A stretch of DNA of 64,000 bases from contig NC_080732.1 of NCBI RefSeq assembly GCF_019097595.1, forward strand, positions 6,318,354-6,382,353, in the 5' to 3' direction. A program made the translations under genes and the position numbers. The notes under the pieces were generated by a model that had not been told where the DNA came from, made no database searches, and saw only the letters and a program-made list of their open reading frames with translations. Of the stretch, positions 47,963 to 56,945 are shown one piece after another; position 1 is the stretch's first letter; the number at the start of each line of letters is the position of its first letter. The stretch is from Hemibagrus wyckioides. Its lineage: Eukaryota > Chordata > Actinopteri > Siluriformes > Bagridae.

Positions 47963-50479
47963 GTCTCCCACTGCTTTAATGAGGCTTTATAAATGTAAAC
48001 AGTGGAGAAATGGCAGCGCATAAAAGAACCCATTGAAAAATAAACAAACCAATCTCAGACAGTAATATCAGCCAAAATGAGCCGTTTCACCCCAGTCAGG
48101 CTTCAGTCCTCTCCACAGTCTCCTTCCCTTTTGTTTTCTCTCCTCTCTTCCTCACCATCATCTGCTCCTTATACTTCTTTCTCTGTTTTCTCTTTTTCTC
48201 TCCTCCCTTTCTTCTCCCCTCCTCCTCTTAACCATAATTTATCCACCGTCTCTTCTACCAACTTGAAACTGTAATAGGAGACAGCTCACTGCCGGCTTGC
48301 TGGCTGAGCAGTTTTTTTTCTTTCCTTCCTTCTCTCTCTTTCTTTCTCTCTTCCTCTCTTTCGTCTTCTTTTTCCCTGCAGTGCTACAGAACTAGCCTCC
48401 TTCAGATATGACTTTTAACATCCGATTAATTAGTGGTTTGCAATTATATCTCAAAACCAGACATAATCTGATCTGTGCATTTCTATTTTAAACAGTCAGA
48501 CGCCAACTTCAGAGATTTGTGATTGTGTATTGAAGATAAAACCAAATCATAAATATGTTATAGTTCTCAGACGCTATACGTACACCTCACTCCGACATGG
48601 AGCCACGACATGTTTAGGGTTTATAGTTTGTGTCTTTAAGGCTACTAATGGAAAGGAAGTCTGAAAGGAAGGATGGAATTTTAGCTACATCACCCAAAAT
48701 TCATTCCCATTCAAGGTTCAGAAATTCCCACGCAGGAACATGTCTAAAACGTAGTTACACCTAGGTCTCGCATCTGGATTGTATCCTGATAAAGATTTGA
48801 ACTTGTAGCTGGATTGAAATTGAAATCGTATCCCGGGCAATTAATAATAACAACAGTTCCTGTACAGTTCCTGTTTTTGTGTAATGTAAAAGATCTCATT
48901 ACAACTTCTATGCTTTTCGATTTCCTTAAGCATCTACACTGACAGGAAGTATGATGACACGATTTCCTGAAAAGGCATTTGTTTTTTTTATTTACTGCAG
49001 AGACACCGATTCTGCTTGTCACACGTAAAGATGGATGCATCGAGACTTGTCCAGCTTATAATGTAATGGCCATAATGTATTTACAAACTATTACAAATAA
49101 TTTATTAGCTTGTTACTAGGTTTTATATCAAAACGCTGTTAATTTCTCGATTTTGATTGATCAGTGATATGCTGTGATGATCAGGATGATGATGAGGATG
49201 ATGCTCTTGTTCTACAGCAACGGATAGCACAATGTTGTTGTTGTTGTTTTTTTAAAAGACATTGCTAATAGGGTAAGGTTTTCAATGAGATTGTAGCTTT
49301 GTTTGTTTTTGCTTGGAAGGAGTCTCTGTTTTTAGAATTTGGCAAGAGGTAAAGCAGTTTCTTTTACATTTTCTGACACTGGAAAATATTTACATAGGGT
49401 TTCACAAGGTCTCTGTGTCTAAAACTGTGTATTTCTGCCTTTCTAGCTTTGAGAGAGAGAGAGAGGCTGGTGAAGGAAGAGCTGTTTATACAGTAAGTGC
49501 TATATCATGCTGTATGTATTAACAGAAATCAACTTCTTCCACAACATTAAACTTAAATTAATCATTTAAATGGTTAGACTTTTGACCATTAAAAAGTACG
49601 AAGTGTCATTTTTCACTGAATAAAAACTCTACTGCTGTAGTTAAAGGGGAATAAAACACTTCAGGATGTGCTGGAATTGATCCATTTTAAGATTTTGGCA
49701 GACATTTTTGTTTTGTTTTTGTTTCTCTTCTTTATTCTTGGCTTTTATTTCTTACCTATTATACCGACTTATATAATAAATGTGTGCACTTTTCATAGAT
49801 GCTTAGAGCTGATAAATTATGGCATTTCCTAATTGCTGAATGACTCAAAACAGCCAGGTTTCATTGATCGTTGCAAAATGATCACTTAACTTAAAACAGG
49901 GTGTAAGTTTGTCCTTCAAAAGGTGTGATAACACAATCATGTCTATGAAAGAATACACCCTTCGTATGCTTCTCGAGTGATAAAGTTAGGAGTGAGGAAG
50001 CGCTCAAAGTGAGGAAAAAGTTGGATTTCATCCTGATCATCCAGTATTGTGTAGGATTATTTAACACAAATCTAACCTTCCCAAACCCAACACTTCAGCT
50101 CTGGGAAGAAGAATCCTGTATCTGACTCCTTTTCCCTCACAACAGCACAATAATGAGCTCTGACACCTGACGCTGACTCGGTTAGACACTAATCTCTGTA
50201 CTGCACTAAAGACACTATAACATTTACTCTACATTTCCATACCATGTATTCCATATTGGACGCAGGTGGATAAACTTGACCTCGGAGTTTGTTGTGCAGG
50301 TCCAGGATGGCCTGTTTATCGATGGCGCTGATCGCCCGCTTCCCTCTGGGTTTCGCTTCGCTTTCATCGGCATATTTTTCCAAGAGAGAGCTCAGCTCCG
50401 TGGCATTAAAGAGAGTCATGGAGAAAGCGCTCTGGGATAAAAAAACGAGAGCAAGTCCTTTTAGCCATGTGCGACTCAT
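35221..50479 (-). CDS. crispld1: CRISPLD1: secreted CAP plus two LCCL domains (14 coding exons)
   Basis: Coding exons in transcript order: 50479-50243, 44854-44736, 44505-44373, 44249-44134, 43367-43267, 42374-42243, 41508-41448, 40930-40864, 40028-39898, 39811-39768, 39683-39611, 39430-39355, 36152-36019, 35272-35221. Joined length is 1476 bp, 491 residues (human CRISPLD1: about 500), every intron GT-AG and in phase. Parts: signal peptide 1-20, RGKR site 45-48, CAP domain about 52-235, acidic linker about 236-280, LCCL 1 about 284-378, LCCL 2 about 386-488. Marks: 'HYTQLVWATS', '[14 protein letters not shown]', 'YECPAGCLD' plus '[12 protein letters not shown]', 'IYCPHNC' plus '[12 protein letters not shown]', end '[11 protein letters not shown]'. 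The linker and '[17 protein letters not shown]' fit CRISPLD1 better than CRISPLD2. Family members are secreted matrix-associated glycoproteins linked to craniofacial development; molecular function is unclear. The a/b teleost copy is not determined. Confidence 0.96.
36019..36152 (-). CDS. crispld1: crispld1 coding exon 13
   Basis: 134 bp, phase 0 in and 2 out. Core of LCCL 2: '[17 protein letters not shown]', '[12 protein letters not shown]'. Acceptor 'gttcttcag', donor 'gtacaa'. Confidence 0.95.
36550..36617. repeat. (TA)n microsatellite in crispld1 intron 12
   Basis: About 34 perfect TA units. Confidence 0.97.
36925..39335. mobile_element. Dispersed repeat split by a minisatellite
   Basis: 36925-37025 ('tagagactgttgtgtgtg', 'gcagtttctgaaatac', 'caacaaccatgccacg', 'gtcacagagatcacat') and 39236-39335 ('tgtgaacattaactgaagct', 'ctgctgccacatgattggct') match, from memory, successive parts of one common fish repeat. 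In the usual form only about 30 bases separate them; here 2.2 kb of 32-bp tandem repeats lies between. Confidence 0.55.
37039..39196. repeat. 32-bp minisatellite in crispld1 intron 12, about 67 copies
   Basis: Unit of about 32 bp, typically 'cttcactgggactaagatag' followed by 'aggccacacctt'. Sub-types with 'aagaaag', 'aagaatg', 'ctctgcc' or a shortened 'cattgactaag' recur in blocks. The set starting 'ccatattgagactaagac' appears at about 38069, 38331 and 38666, which shows block duplications. It makes up most of the 3.2-kb intron 12 (36153-39354). The flanking 'agatctgatggca' interruptions near 38610, 38960 and 39120 are also repeated. Confidence 0.95.
39355..39430 (-). CDS. crispld1: crispld1 coding exon 12
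   Basis: 76 bp, phase 2 in and 0 out. Start of LCCL 2: '[19 protein letters not shown]', 'TRIYSD'. Donor 'gtaagt'. It sits only about 160 bases from the 32-bp array. Confidence 0.95.
39611..39683 (-). CDS. crispld1: crispld1 coding exon 11
   Basis: 73 bp, phase 1 in and 2 out. Encodes '[18 protein letters not shown]', 'VTHCPR', the piece joining the two LCCL domains. Human has 'VTCETTVEQLCPF' at this place. Confidence 0.94.
39768..39811 (-). CDS. crispld1: crispld1 coding exon 10
   Basis: Only 44 bp, phase 2 in and 1 out. Encodes '[14 protein letters not shown]', the end of LCCL 1. Flanked by very short introns of 84 and 86 bp. Confidence 0.94.
39898..40028 (-). CDS. crispld1: crispld1 coding exon 9
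   Basis: 131 bp, phase 0 in and 2 out. Core of LCCL 1: '[20 protein letters not shown]', 'LDVTRKGR', '[13 protein letters not shown]'. Confidence 0.95.
40864..40930 (-). CDS. crispld1: crispld1 coding exon 8
   Basis: 67 bp, phase 2 in and 0 out. Encodes '[20 protein letters not shown]', 'EM', the first LCCL strand with its cysteine pair. Confidence 0.95.
41448..41508 (-). CDS. crispld1: crispld1 coding exon 7
   Basis: 61 bp, phase 1 in and 2 out. Encodes '[20 protein letters not shown]', as in human 'CKGTTCNR'. Acceptor preceded by a run of T on the - strand. Confidence 0.95.
41832..41905. repeat. (TA)n microsatellite in crispld1 intron 6
   Basis: About 37 TA units. It makes the open frame over 41735-41998 look long. 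Confidence 0.97.
42243..42374 (-). CDS. crispld1: crispld1 coding exon 6
   Basis: 132 bp, phase 1 in and 1 out. Acidic, poorly conserved linker '[19 protein letters not shown]', then 'THSHTHS' and 'EQM'. The position between CAP and LCCL and the E-rich make-up match human CRISPLD1. The donor is chosen as 'gtaagc' over a GT two bases earlier because only it keeps the frame. Confidence 0.92.
42690..42738. repeat. (TA)n microsatellite in crispld1 intron 5
   Basis: About 24 TA units, bordered on both sides by 'atataccaa'. Confidence 0.96.
42765..42945. mobile_element. Dispersed repeat in crispld1 intron 5, copy 2
   Basis: Same family as 20305-20480 ('ggaaagtgct.tctgccctc', 'ccacatacacaagctcatag', 'cctggctacggatgtcagtg'). 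Non-coding, class unknown. Confidence 0.6.
43267..43367 (-). CDS. crispld1: crispld1 coding exon 5
   Basis: 101 bp, phase 2 in and 1 out. End of the CAP domain with the cysteine-rich tail: '[18 protein letters not shown]', '[15 protein letters not shown]'. Donor 'gtacaa'. Confidence 0.95.
43777..43826 (-). pseudogene. Partial second copy of crispld1 exon 4
   Basis: 50 bases match 44164-44213, inside exon 4, with 2 differences. On the - strand it still reads '[17 protein letters not shown]' (exon 4 has '[17 protein letters not shown]'); the M to I and V to I changes are the two base differences. No acceptor or donor is kept and the match stops abruptly on both sides, so it should not be spliced. 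It lies in intron 4, about 310 bases downstream of the real exon in transcript order. Confidence 0.85.
44134..44249 (-). CDS. crispld1: crispld1 coding exon 4
   Basis: 116 bp, phase 0 in and 2 out, the same size as pi15 exon 4. Encodes '[20 protein letters not shown]', '[19 protein letters not shown]'. Confidence 0.95.
44373..44505 (-). CDS. crispld1: crispld1 coding exon 3
   Basis: 133 bp, phase 2 in and 0 out. Encodes '[20 protein letters not shown]', 'CNPYCPFRC', 'CTHYTQ'. Confidence 0.95.
44694..44728. repeat. (GA)n microsatellite beside exon 2 donor
   Basis: On the transcript strand a TC tract begins about 7 bases after the crispld1 exon 2 donor. It fills the start of the 230-bp intron 2. 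Confidence 0.95.
44736..44854 (-). CDS. crispld1: crispld1 coding exon 2
   Basis: 119 bp, phase 0 in and 2 out, the same size as pi15 exon 2. Encodes '[20 protein letters not shown]', '[16 protein letters not shown]'. Confidence 0.95.
47629..47961. repeat. TG microsatellites with linked repeat
   Basis: (TG)n at each end (47629-47660, 47935-47961). The piece after the first contains 'gggacattttgctggtcccc' and a 'ccaggttaacgttgagctt' segment, a distant relative of the TG-headed repeat at 51491-52315. Confidence 0.5.
48105..48372. repeat. Pyrimidine-rich tract
   Basis: About 270 bases with long runs of only C and T on the + strand (for example around 48115-48230 and 48310-48370); purine-rich in the crispld1 transcript. 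A possible triplex-forming stretch. Confidence 0.7.
50243..50479 (-). CDS. crispld1: crispld1 coding exon 1
   Basis: 79 codons. Signal peptide '[20 protein letters not shown]', then sequon N25, RGKR at 45-48, and '[18 protein letters not shown]', ending 'ASNMEYM'. Donor 'gtatgg', phase 0. The ATG at 50479 is the only one that gives a signal peptide in frame. Confidence 0.95.
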
Positions 50480-50535
50480 GGTGACGTGACCTTTGACCTC
50501 CGGGAGATGAACGTTGGATAACAGCGTCTCGGTGT
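50480..50535 (-). other. crispld1: crispld1 5' UTR portion
   Basis: A good acceptor on the - strand ('ctctcccacag', ending at 50536) suggests that the first coding exon begins at 50535 and that a non-coding exon lies further upstream, as in human. The upstream exon and promoter were not found. Confidence 0.5.
50487..50499 (-). promoter_or_regulatory. crispld1: Perfect DR1 motif in crispld1 5' UTR
   Basis: On the - strand 'aggtcaaaggtca': two AGGTCA half sites with one base between, the consensus for PPAR/RXR, HNF4 and related receptors, followed by 'cgtcacc' and the ATG 7 bases later. Binding is not shown; one perfect 13-mer can occur by chance. Confidence 0.35.
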
Positions 50536-51490
50536 CTGTGGGAGAGACGAGGAGGATTAGAGCACGTCAAGGCCAGGGATGGAAATATGGAAGCTTTTTC
50601 GAGCTGCAGTAGTAGTGATTGACAGGTTTACAGTGTAAAATGAAAGGAAAAGTTAACAATATTTCCCATGTTTGCATAATAGATTCCTTTTACAGGAAAA
50701 AGACTGTGTTCGGAAAATTGACTTGCTTCTAAATCCAGGTAAAATTATACTAGCTTACTCTCTTCGACTTGGAGCTGTGCTGCGATCGAGGTACTTTACA
50801 AAAAAACGTGTGCGGTGCAGTTTCTGGTACACTTTTATTTCAATTGCACATCCCATTCACCAACTTCAACGCTTGTACGTCGTGAACTAACGCTTACGCA
50901 CACCACAGCTTCTCTAGAAGGAACTTAAAGTTAAGGGATTGGTTCTGGGAAGAGTAATGAATGTGCAATTTCAGCAGAAATTCTGAACCGGAAAGTTAAA
51001 AGAAATGCAAAGCAACGCATGAAATTTGCCTTCTTCCAAAATGTTACAGGTTCAGAAAGCTAAAAATATTTTGTAAAAAATATAAAATATATTTTTATAA
51101 AAGACTTATTGAGGTTAACACTGAAAATGAAATGCTGCTTTCATTTTTCTTTTTTATTTGAATTAATATTAAAACATATACGTACGTATGGGAAATCCTC
51201 AGATCTTCTCCAGCAGGTTAATCGTGCTCCCCTATGTGAGACTCAAGTCTATGATTAACAAGCTTCCTGAGAGCAAAGTGTGTTAAAACTGTACATCCGA
51301 GATGTGAATAAACTTCTCTTCGGTCTCCTCCGGTTCACTAATGCACCAGGCTCTGCACCAGGTTTGGATTTATGCTGAATTCAGCTTCTGGTGTCGAATA
51401 TCTTGTGGAAAACACACCTCTATATCCAACCCATTCAGAGTTTAGCAGGACTTAAACCAACAGCACCAACAGCCAGCCTGGAAATGGTTT
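50536..51490. other. No gene seen
   Basis: Should contain the crispld1 promoter or first intron. No TATA box or exon could be assigned. Confidence 0.4.
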
Positions 51491-51885
51491 TGTGTGTGTG
51501 TGTGTGTGTGTGTGTGTACAGGTTTTAATATCCTGGTGAGCACAAATGTCCCCGCAAGGTCAAAGTTGTCAGTTATTCCTATTATTTTGGGGATTTTTGA
51601 ACATTATGAGGAAATCTTATGTATTGTTTTATTTTGCTGTTTAAATTGTAATTAAAAAAAAGCTAAGTTAAGGTTAGGGTTAGATTCAGGTGTAGCAGAG
51701 CATTCATTAGCAATGATTAATAATGTTAGTTAAAGGTGTGCATGTGTGTGTGTGTGTGCAGGTTTTATCTTGGTGAGCCCAAATGTCTCTACAATGTCAA
51801 ACTAGTCAGTTATTCCTACCCTTGGGGCATTTGGACATTATGAGGAAAACTTACATGTTTTTTTTTTAAATTATTATTATTATTA

Positions 51886-51920
<35 letters not shown>

Positions 51921-52315
51921 TTACATTTAAAACTAAAAAAAGTCTTTTTATTTCTTTTGGTAATGAATTTAGTACCATAGTATTCATCAGTATTAGCACT
52001 GACATAATGATTATGTCAGATTAAGGTCCTCAAAAAGTGTGTGTGTGTGTGTGTGGGCAGGTTTTAATATCTTACTGAGCCCTAATCTCCCCATCTCCCG
52101 AAAGTGTCAAAAAAGTCAGTTCATATGGGGGCATTTGCACTGGTTCCTGTGAGGAAATATTTTATTATTTATTTATTTTTTAAAAATAAAGAAGCCTAAA
52201 GCTTTTCTATTGTTACTAAGGTTAAGCTTGGGACTAGATTTAGTCGCAGCATTCATTAGTATTAATGTTCATTAATAATTATGTCAGTTGAAGGTCCTCA
52301 AATAAGTGTGTGTGT
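51491..52315 (+). repeat. Three tandem copies of a TG-headed repeat
   Basis: Each copy starts with a TG tract and 'caggtttta..atct', then 'gtgag.cc.aatgtc', 'gtcagttattcct', 'ttggggcattt', 'attatgaggaaa', an AT-rich part, 'taaggttagg', and 'cattcattag.a.t.atta'. Copies begin at about 51491, 51736 and 52038, so spacing is about 245 and 300 bp. The second has a TTA microsatellite inside (51873-51921). Confidence 0.75.
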
Positions 52316-52983
52316 TGGATTAATTGCCCTTTATTTGACGTTTTAATCCCGGTAGTGTTAATGCCAATTTAAAAAAAAATAGAATAAAAAAATATATATA
52401 AAAGAAGGCATTAATAAGTCGATGATGATATTCCACACACATGCATGACGAATTCTACATTTCAGCCCTAAATGAATTTGTGTAATAGTCTTTATCTGAA
52501 GCTTTGCTTTGTTATAAAGATGGAAACTTTAAAATGCTCAGTATTTCCCACTGCTAAACGTTTCCGCCTAATCAAAATCAAGCCAAACCTGAGCAGCACC
52601 ATTGCTCCAAACAAAGAACAGCTACCCGTTTATATTTATTTTTAGACGGGCAGGTCTTGGAAATGTTTAAGTGCGAGAGGTCTGCTCATTGATTACATTC
52701 TGCAGTTCTCCCTAACACTAACAAATCTGTGAAATTACACCACGTCGCCTGTGCCATGTGCACAGCTCACAAATGTGTAAATCTACAGCTGGCACATTTA
52801 CATTATTAAACTCGTATCCATAACTCTTTTGAATCATACCTATGATTCATGATTTCCATATACAACTTGTACATCATCAGCTACTTGGCTTTTGTCTTTT
52901 AACAAACATTCAGACTGGCTGAAAATCAAATGTACAAAATGTTCCCTTACTACCAAATTAGGATTTTATTTTTATTTCTTTTT

Positions 52984-52985
<2 letters not shown>
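52316..52985. other. No gene seen
   Basis: AT-rich with nothing recognisable. Confidence 0.4.

Positions 52986-52987
<2 letters not shown>

Positions 52988-53032
<45 letters not shown>
52988..53032. repeat. (TA)n microsatellite
   Basis: About 22 TA units. Confidence 0.96.
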
Positions 53033-53035
<3 letters not shown>

Positions 53036-53250
53036 CTTAGGAAATTTTGGAAGTCTATACCATGACTCCTGCTTCCTCAAAGACACATAAAGCCAGCCAA
53101 CTGCATCTTTTCAATCTGCTGCTCCTGCTGCATCACAGGGAAGTGGAACAGACTCTGAGGAAAACCATTGCAGGGGATACATTGTCATGCAATCACTTCT
53201 ACCCAAAGAGCATAGATACAAATTTAATCAAGTTCTGCAAAACAAACAAA

Positions 53251-53366
53251 AATATAATATAATATAATATAATATAATATAATATAATATAATATAATAT
53301 AATATAATATAATATAATATAATATAATATAATATAATATAATATAATATAATATAATATAATATA
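53251..53366. repeat. (AATAT)n pentanucleotide array
   Basis: About 23 perfect units of a 5-bp repeat. The open frame of IILYY repeats on the - strand is only this array. Confidence 0.97.
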
Positions 53367-54223
53367 ACCTTTGTTTGTTTGATTGGTTTGTCATTAACAT
53401 CAAGATTTGTAGTGCAGTAAAAATCCTTAGCCATTTACTTGTTTGTTTGTTTGTTTGCTTATTTGCTTGTTAAGATTGTTTACTGTATTATACGATCACT
53501 TTATCAGTAAAAAAAACCCGTAAAGTTTCACATTTCCAAAAATAAATTTTCCAAAACATTACAGAGATATTTCATCAAAGAAGGTACTAGATGAATGTAA
53601 AGATAAAAACATCATTACAGCTTCCTGTAATGGTAAGATTCGTGTGACAAGCGAGAGCAAGTTTATAACTTCACTATATCTATAGCCTTGTATTTATAGC
53701 CTTTCAGTGCACTGTATCTATAGCCTTCCGATGCACTGAAGCGAGAACGTTGGCTGTGCTTGGTGTTATTCATTTCTTCGAAGAGCAATTGGGTTCATTT
53801 GAGCTTTTTATGTCTAACTAAGTCATGCATTAATGGCAAACAGTGACAGGTAGACATTATGAAGAGTTAAACTCCAAAATGGCTTGCTCATTGCTGCCCT
53901 CCTTTGTAGCTCCTAAAGCATTACAGCTCTATTTGGATGGTAAGTAAAAGCGTTTCAAATGCACCCCCACACACCCACTTTCTATTTCTCCTTCATTGGG
54001 TTCCTCTGGGTCCCTAATGGATGTCCATATTACTTAGATACTATTAGGACTATTTAGGGTTTTAACTTAGCATATTAGTATGAGTGGTTTGTTTTTTGTT
54101 GAAGACATTCAATGAATCTCAGAGGAGACAAGCTAGTTAGCTAATTAGTCACTGTGGATAAGTGTCTCTGCAAGTTATGAGAAGCCATTATTTGTTTTCC
54201 TTACCATACTGTATCTCAGCTTA
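53367..54223. other. No gene seen
   Basis: Contains a TTTG/TTTGC-rich stretch (53430-53470). A short direct repeat 'tatctatagcctt' occurs twice near 53680-53728. Confidence 0.4.
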
Positions 54224-54362
54224 GGAAGCTGGGGTTATGATATAGTGTCCCTGGAGCAACAAAGCTAAGAGCCCAACATTGGCAGCTTAGCAGTGCTGGG
54301 GGTTGAATCCCCAACCTTCTAATTAACAACCCAAAGCCTTAACTGTTTGAGCCATCACTGCC
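54224..54362 (-). mobile_element. SINE fragment, reverse orientation
   Basis: On the - strand 'ggctcaaacagttaaggctt' and 'ggttggggattcaac' form the tRNA-like head, followed by the remains of the 'ccaagctgccaatgttgggc' core. Confidence 0.6.
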
Positions 54363-54499
54363 ATGTTAGTATAACTAGAATCCAAAATGGCAGACATTTA
54401 TAAATGTTAACATCATATCAATGTCATTTAAACCCTTCTCAACCTTTCATAAGATTTTGATACAGAAGACTCCCTTGTACATCCTCACCAGTCTTAGTA

Positions 54500-54740
54500 G
54501 AAAAAGAAGCTGTTATTATTGCCACATACTGCAGCACAGTGAAGTGCTTTGCATATCCAAGCTTTAGAGGTTGGGGTCAGAGCACTGGGTCAGTCATCGT
54601 ACAGGACCCCCGGGTTAGAGAGGGATAAGGGCCTTGATCAAGGGCCCAACAACAGCTTGACTTGGCTGTGCTGGGGCTTGAACTCTGAGCTTCAGAGCAA
54701 CAACTTGAGCCTTAACCACTTGAGCCACTACTGCCCCTTT
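54500..54740 (-). mobile_element. tRNA-derived SINE, reverse orientation
   Basis: On the - strand: 'gtggctcaagtggttaaggc', a box B-like 'gttcaagcccc', core 'gttgggcccttgatcaaggc', then 'gacccccaacctctaaagct'. Longer and better kept than the neighbour at 54224. Confidence 0.7.
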
Positions 54741-54789
54741 CACCTTTTTTTCATTTAGATTAAGAAGAAGAAGAAGAAAAATCCATAAC

Positions 54790-55795
54790 TAATTTGCTTC
54801 CTACCTGGAGGCTCAGTCATATCAGGTCACATCCACATCTGCTTCATGCTGACTCTCCACTGGTGTCCCACAAGGCTCAGTCACATTGGTTTCAAGCCAC
54901 TGATAGGATGATGACACCAACTTTCCTTCCTCAGACACTTGTGTTTCTGCACAGATCTCAGCATCTCCTCTTGGATGACAGGTCATCAGCTCTTAGATGG
55001 TGTACATCCCTGGAGATGCATCTCTATGTCAAGATCTCACAGCCCTCAGATCTCACAATCTATCAGTGCAGACAAACTCAGGGTATCCATGGACAAACCA
55101 CTATTCTCCTCAGCTTGTATTTCTAAATAGACTTGCTTGTGCAGGTTTCTTCTCTAATATTAAGAGGCTACCAGCTATTTCAATACCTAGAGGCCACGCA
55201 GGTGTTGGTTCAGGCACCAAGAATAGACTTGATTCTGACAGGTCTGTCCCTTTGCCCCATCTGACCTCTGTAACTAATCCGTAATGAAGCTTCATAAATT
55301 ATTTTCAACCTCTCCTACACCACCCCATTGCTATGCTTCTTCCACCGTCTTCCTGTAGCTGCCTGCATCATCAGATTTAATTCAATGACGCTTGACTACC
55401 AAGCCAAAAACAGAACTTTAAAGCATGAATTACACTCAACACTGCACCATACACCTTCCAAGCCCCTAGCATGGCTTGACTGGACCCACCATCTCTCTCT
55501 CAGGGTACAAGTAATGCATGAATCAAGTTTCTTCTCGAACTTTCTCTGGCTGTCCAAATGGCAGTCAGCAAACAAAGACTAAAGACCTACCTCTTCACCA
55601 AGCACTTCAGTTAGCAATTTGGTATTTTGTGGGGGTTTTTTCCGACTGTAATTATCTCCCAGAGATATGATACTCTTGGTCATTTACCTAGTCAACTAAC
55701 ATGAGGTTGTGTTTTTGATAGACTACCCAGCACTTCTGCAAGTCATTCTGGATAAGGGCATCTGCCAAAAGCCATAAATGTAAACATAAATAATA
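54790..55795 (+). mobile_element. L2-type LINE, internally deleted
   Basis: Starts in the RT palm region ('VPQGS' encoded at about 54866) and later shows a broken C-terminal part ('FNSMTLDYQAKN', 55395-55430; 'LRVQVMHESSFFS'). It ends with 'ctggataagggcatctgcca' and 'aaatgtaaacataaata', the L2 3' tail. Shorter than an intact element in this interval. Not functional. Confidence 0.75.
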
Positions 55796-56574
55796 GGTCA
55801 TCATTTAAAATGAAGAAATTATGCTCCCATAAGGTTTTATTCCTCCATCTGTGCATAACAGCTGATGAAACTATATTACGACTGTAAACAAGTATGCGTA
55901 AGTCTCCAGAAACAACCTCCAGTGCTATAAATGTACATTTATATAATTTAAGTGAAAGGGAAAGTGGACACTGAGAACACCACTGGAATGCTGACCTTCA
56001 TGACACTGTAGTGCTGAAGGCCTTCACTGCTAATAGTGCAGAACTCTAAACCATGCCACATCCATTCATGTCAATAAAGTCGACCAGAAGTGTTGAAGTG
56101 TAACAGTTGATAAGGTGTTAAGTTACTAGTTGACTATTTGAACTGCGGACTATGAATTTCACAGACTCTTACAGTGCATTGCAGCTGTCCCTAGCAAAGA
56201 AAGCATGCTAGAACCAGAATGTAGCAGTGCTAGAAAGCTACTTTTACTGTTCAGTGAATACACTAGAATTGGATTTCAAGCTGAAAAGAAAAGACAAAAG
56301 AGTTATACTACTTTTTAAACTTACTGCCCCAATTCCCTATGGGTTTTTGTATGGCTCAGTCGAACCGACAAAAAAATTCCTCAAGCAGCTAAAGTTATTT
56401 TATATTTCTCTTAAAATCTAAGAGTGGTGTGAATTACCCAGATGCCTTCTGCTGCACATGTCCGTGCAGGACAAGATTTCTGGGTCACCACAAAAGTCAT
56501 GGGTTCCAGGGAGCGATGATCCAGAGGTTGGAGGTTGGGAAAGGGCAGTGGTATATAGTGCAGAATAAGTGTGA
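55796..56574. other. No gene seen
   Basis: No exon or named repeat recognised. Confidence 0.4.
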
Positions 56575-56665
56575 AGTGGTAGCTGAGTGGTTAAGACGTT
56601 GGACTACTGAGTCTCCCTTGTCTAGACAGAGACTGGCTCGCTGTGTGGTTGAATCACTCCATCGT
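56575..56665 (+). mobile_element. SINE head fragment
   Basis: 'gtagctgagtggttaagacg' plus 'ttggactactga' is the box A region; a weak box B ('gtggttgaatcact') follows at about 56645. Confidence 0.55.
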
Positions 56666-56817
56666 AGCTTTCCTTACGGTTGTTGTCCACTTGGAAGCTA
56701 ACCACTGCCATAATATCAAATCTCTTGCAGACTGAAGCAGGCTTTCTTTTTAGATTGCCCTGTATTTGCTTCCCGCAAACTTGGCGTCAACCGTGTCCAG
56801 TTTCCTAAACTTTGCTG

Positions 56818-56945
56818 ATTAAAAGCACAACACGATGCTACCACCATCGTGCTTCACAATGCGGATAATATTCTCAGGTTGATGATGCTGGGTTTCCATC
56901 AAATGTGATGTCGTTGTGTCCAAGCCAAAAAGTAAAATTTTAAGT
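56818..56945 (-). mobile_element. Tc1 transposase relic
   Basis: On the - strand: 'LFGLDTTTSHLMETQHHQ', 'PENIIRIVKHDGGSIVLC'. This fits the Tc1 transposase stretch just before the second catalytic Asp ('VKHGGGSIM.WGCF'). Only this piece is left, although similar but weaker signal may extend on both sides. Confidence 0.6.

Larger units (their letters stand above)
44855..50242 (-). other. crispld1: crispld1 intron 1
   Basis: 5.4 kb, the largest intron. It holds a GCTA-rich degenerate repeat (about 44900-45290), (TC)n at 47177-47219, (TG)n at 47629-47660 and 47935-47961, and a long pyrimidine tract (48105-48372). The open frames in it show no conserved domain. First introns often carry enhancers, but I cannot single one out. 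Confidence 0.6.

Noticed and set aside
48077..48274. Ser/Leu/Pro-rich open frame
   Set aside because: It is the translation of the pyrimidine tract in crispld1 intron 1.
35221..50479. The LCCL gene as crispld2
   Set aside because: The linker, '[19 protein letters not shown]', the 'VNVCYDMN' segment and the position next to pi15 all favour crispld1.
51660..51690. Telomere-like 'aggttagggttag'
   Set aside because: Only about two units, and the same segment occurs as part of the TG-headed repeat. No telomeric array.
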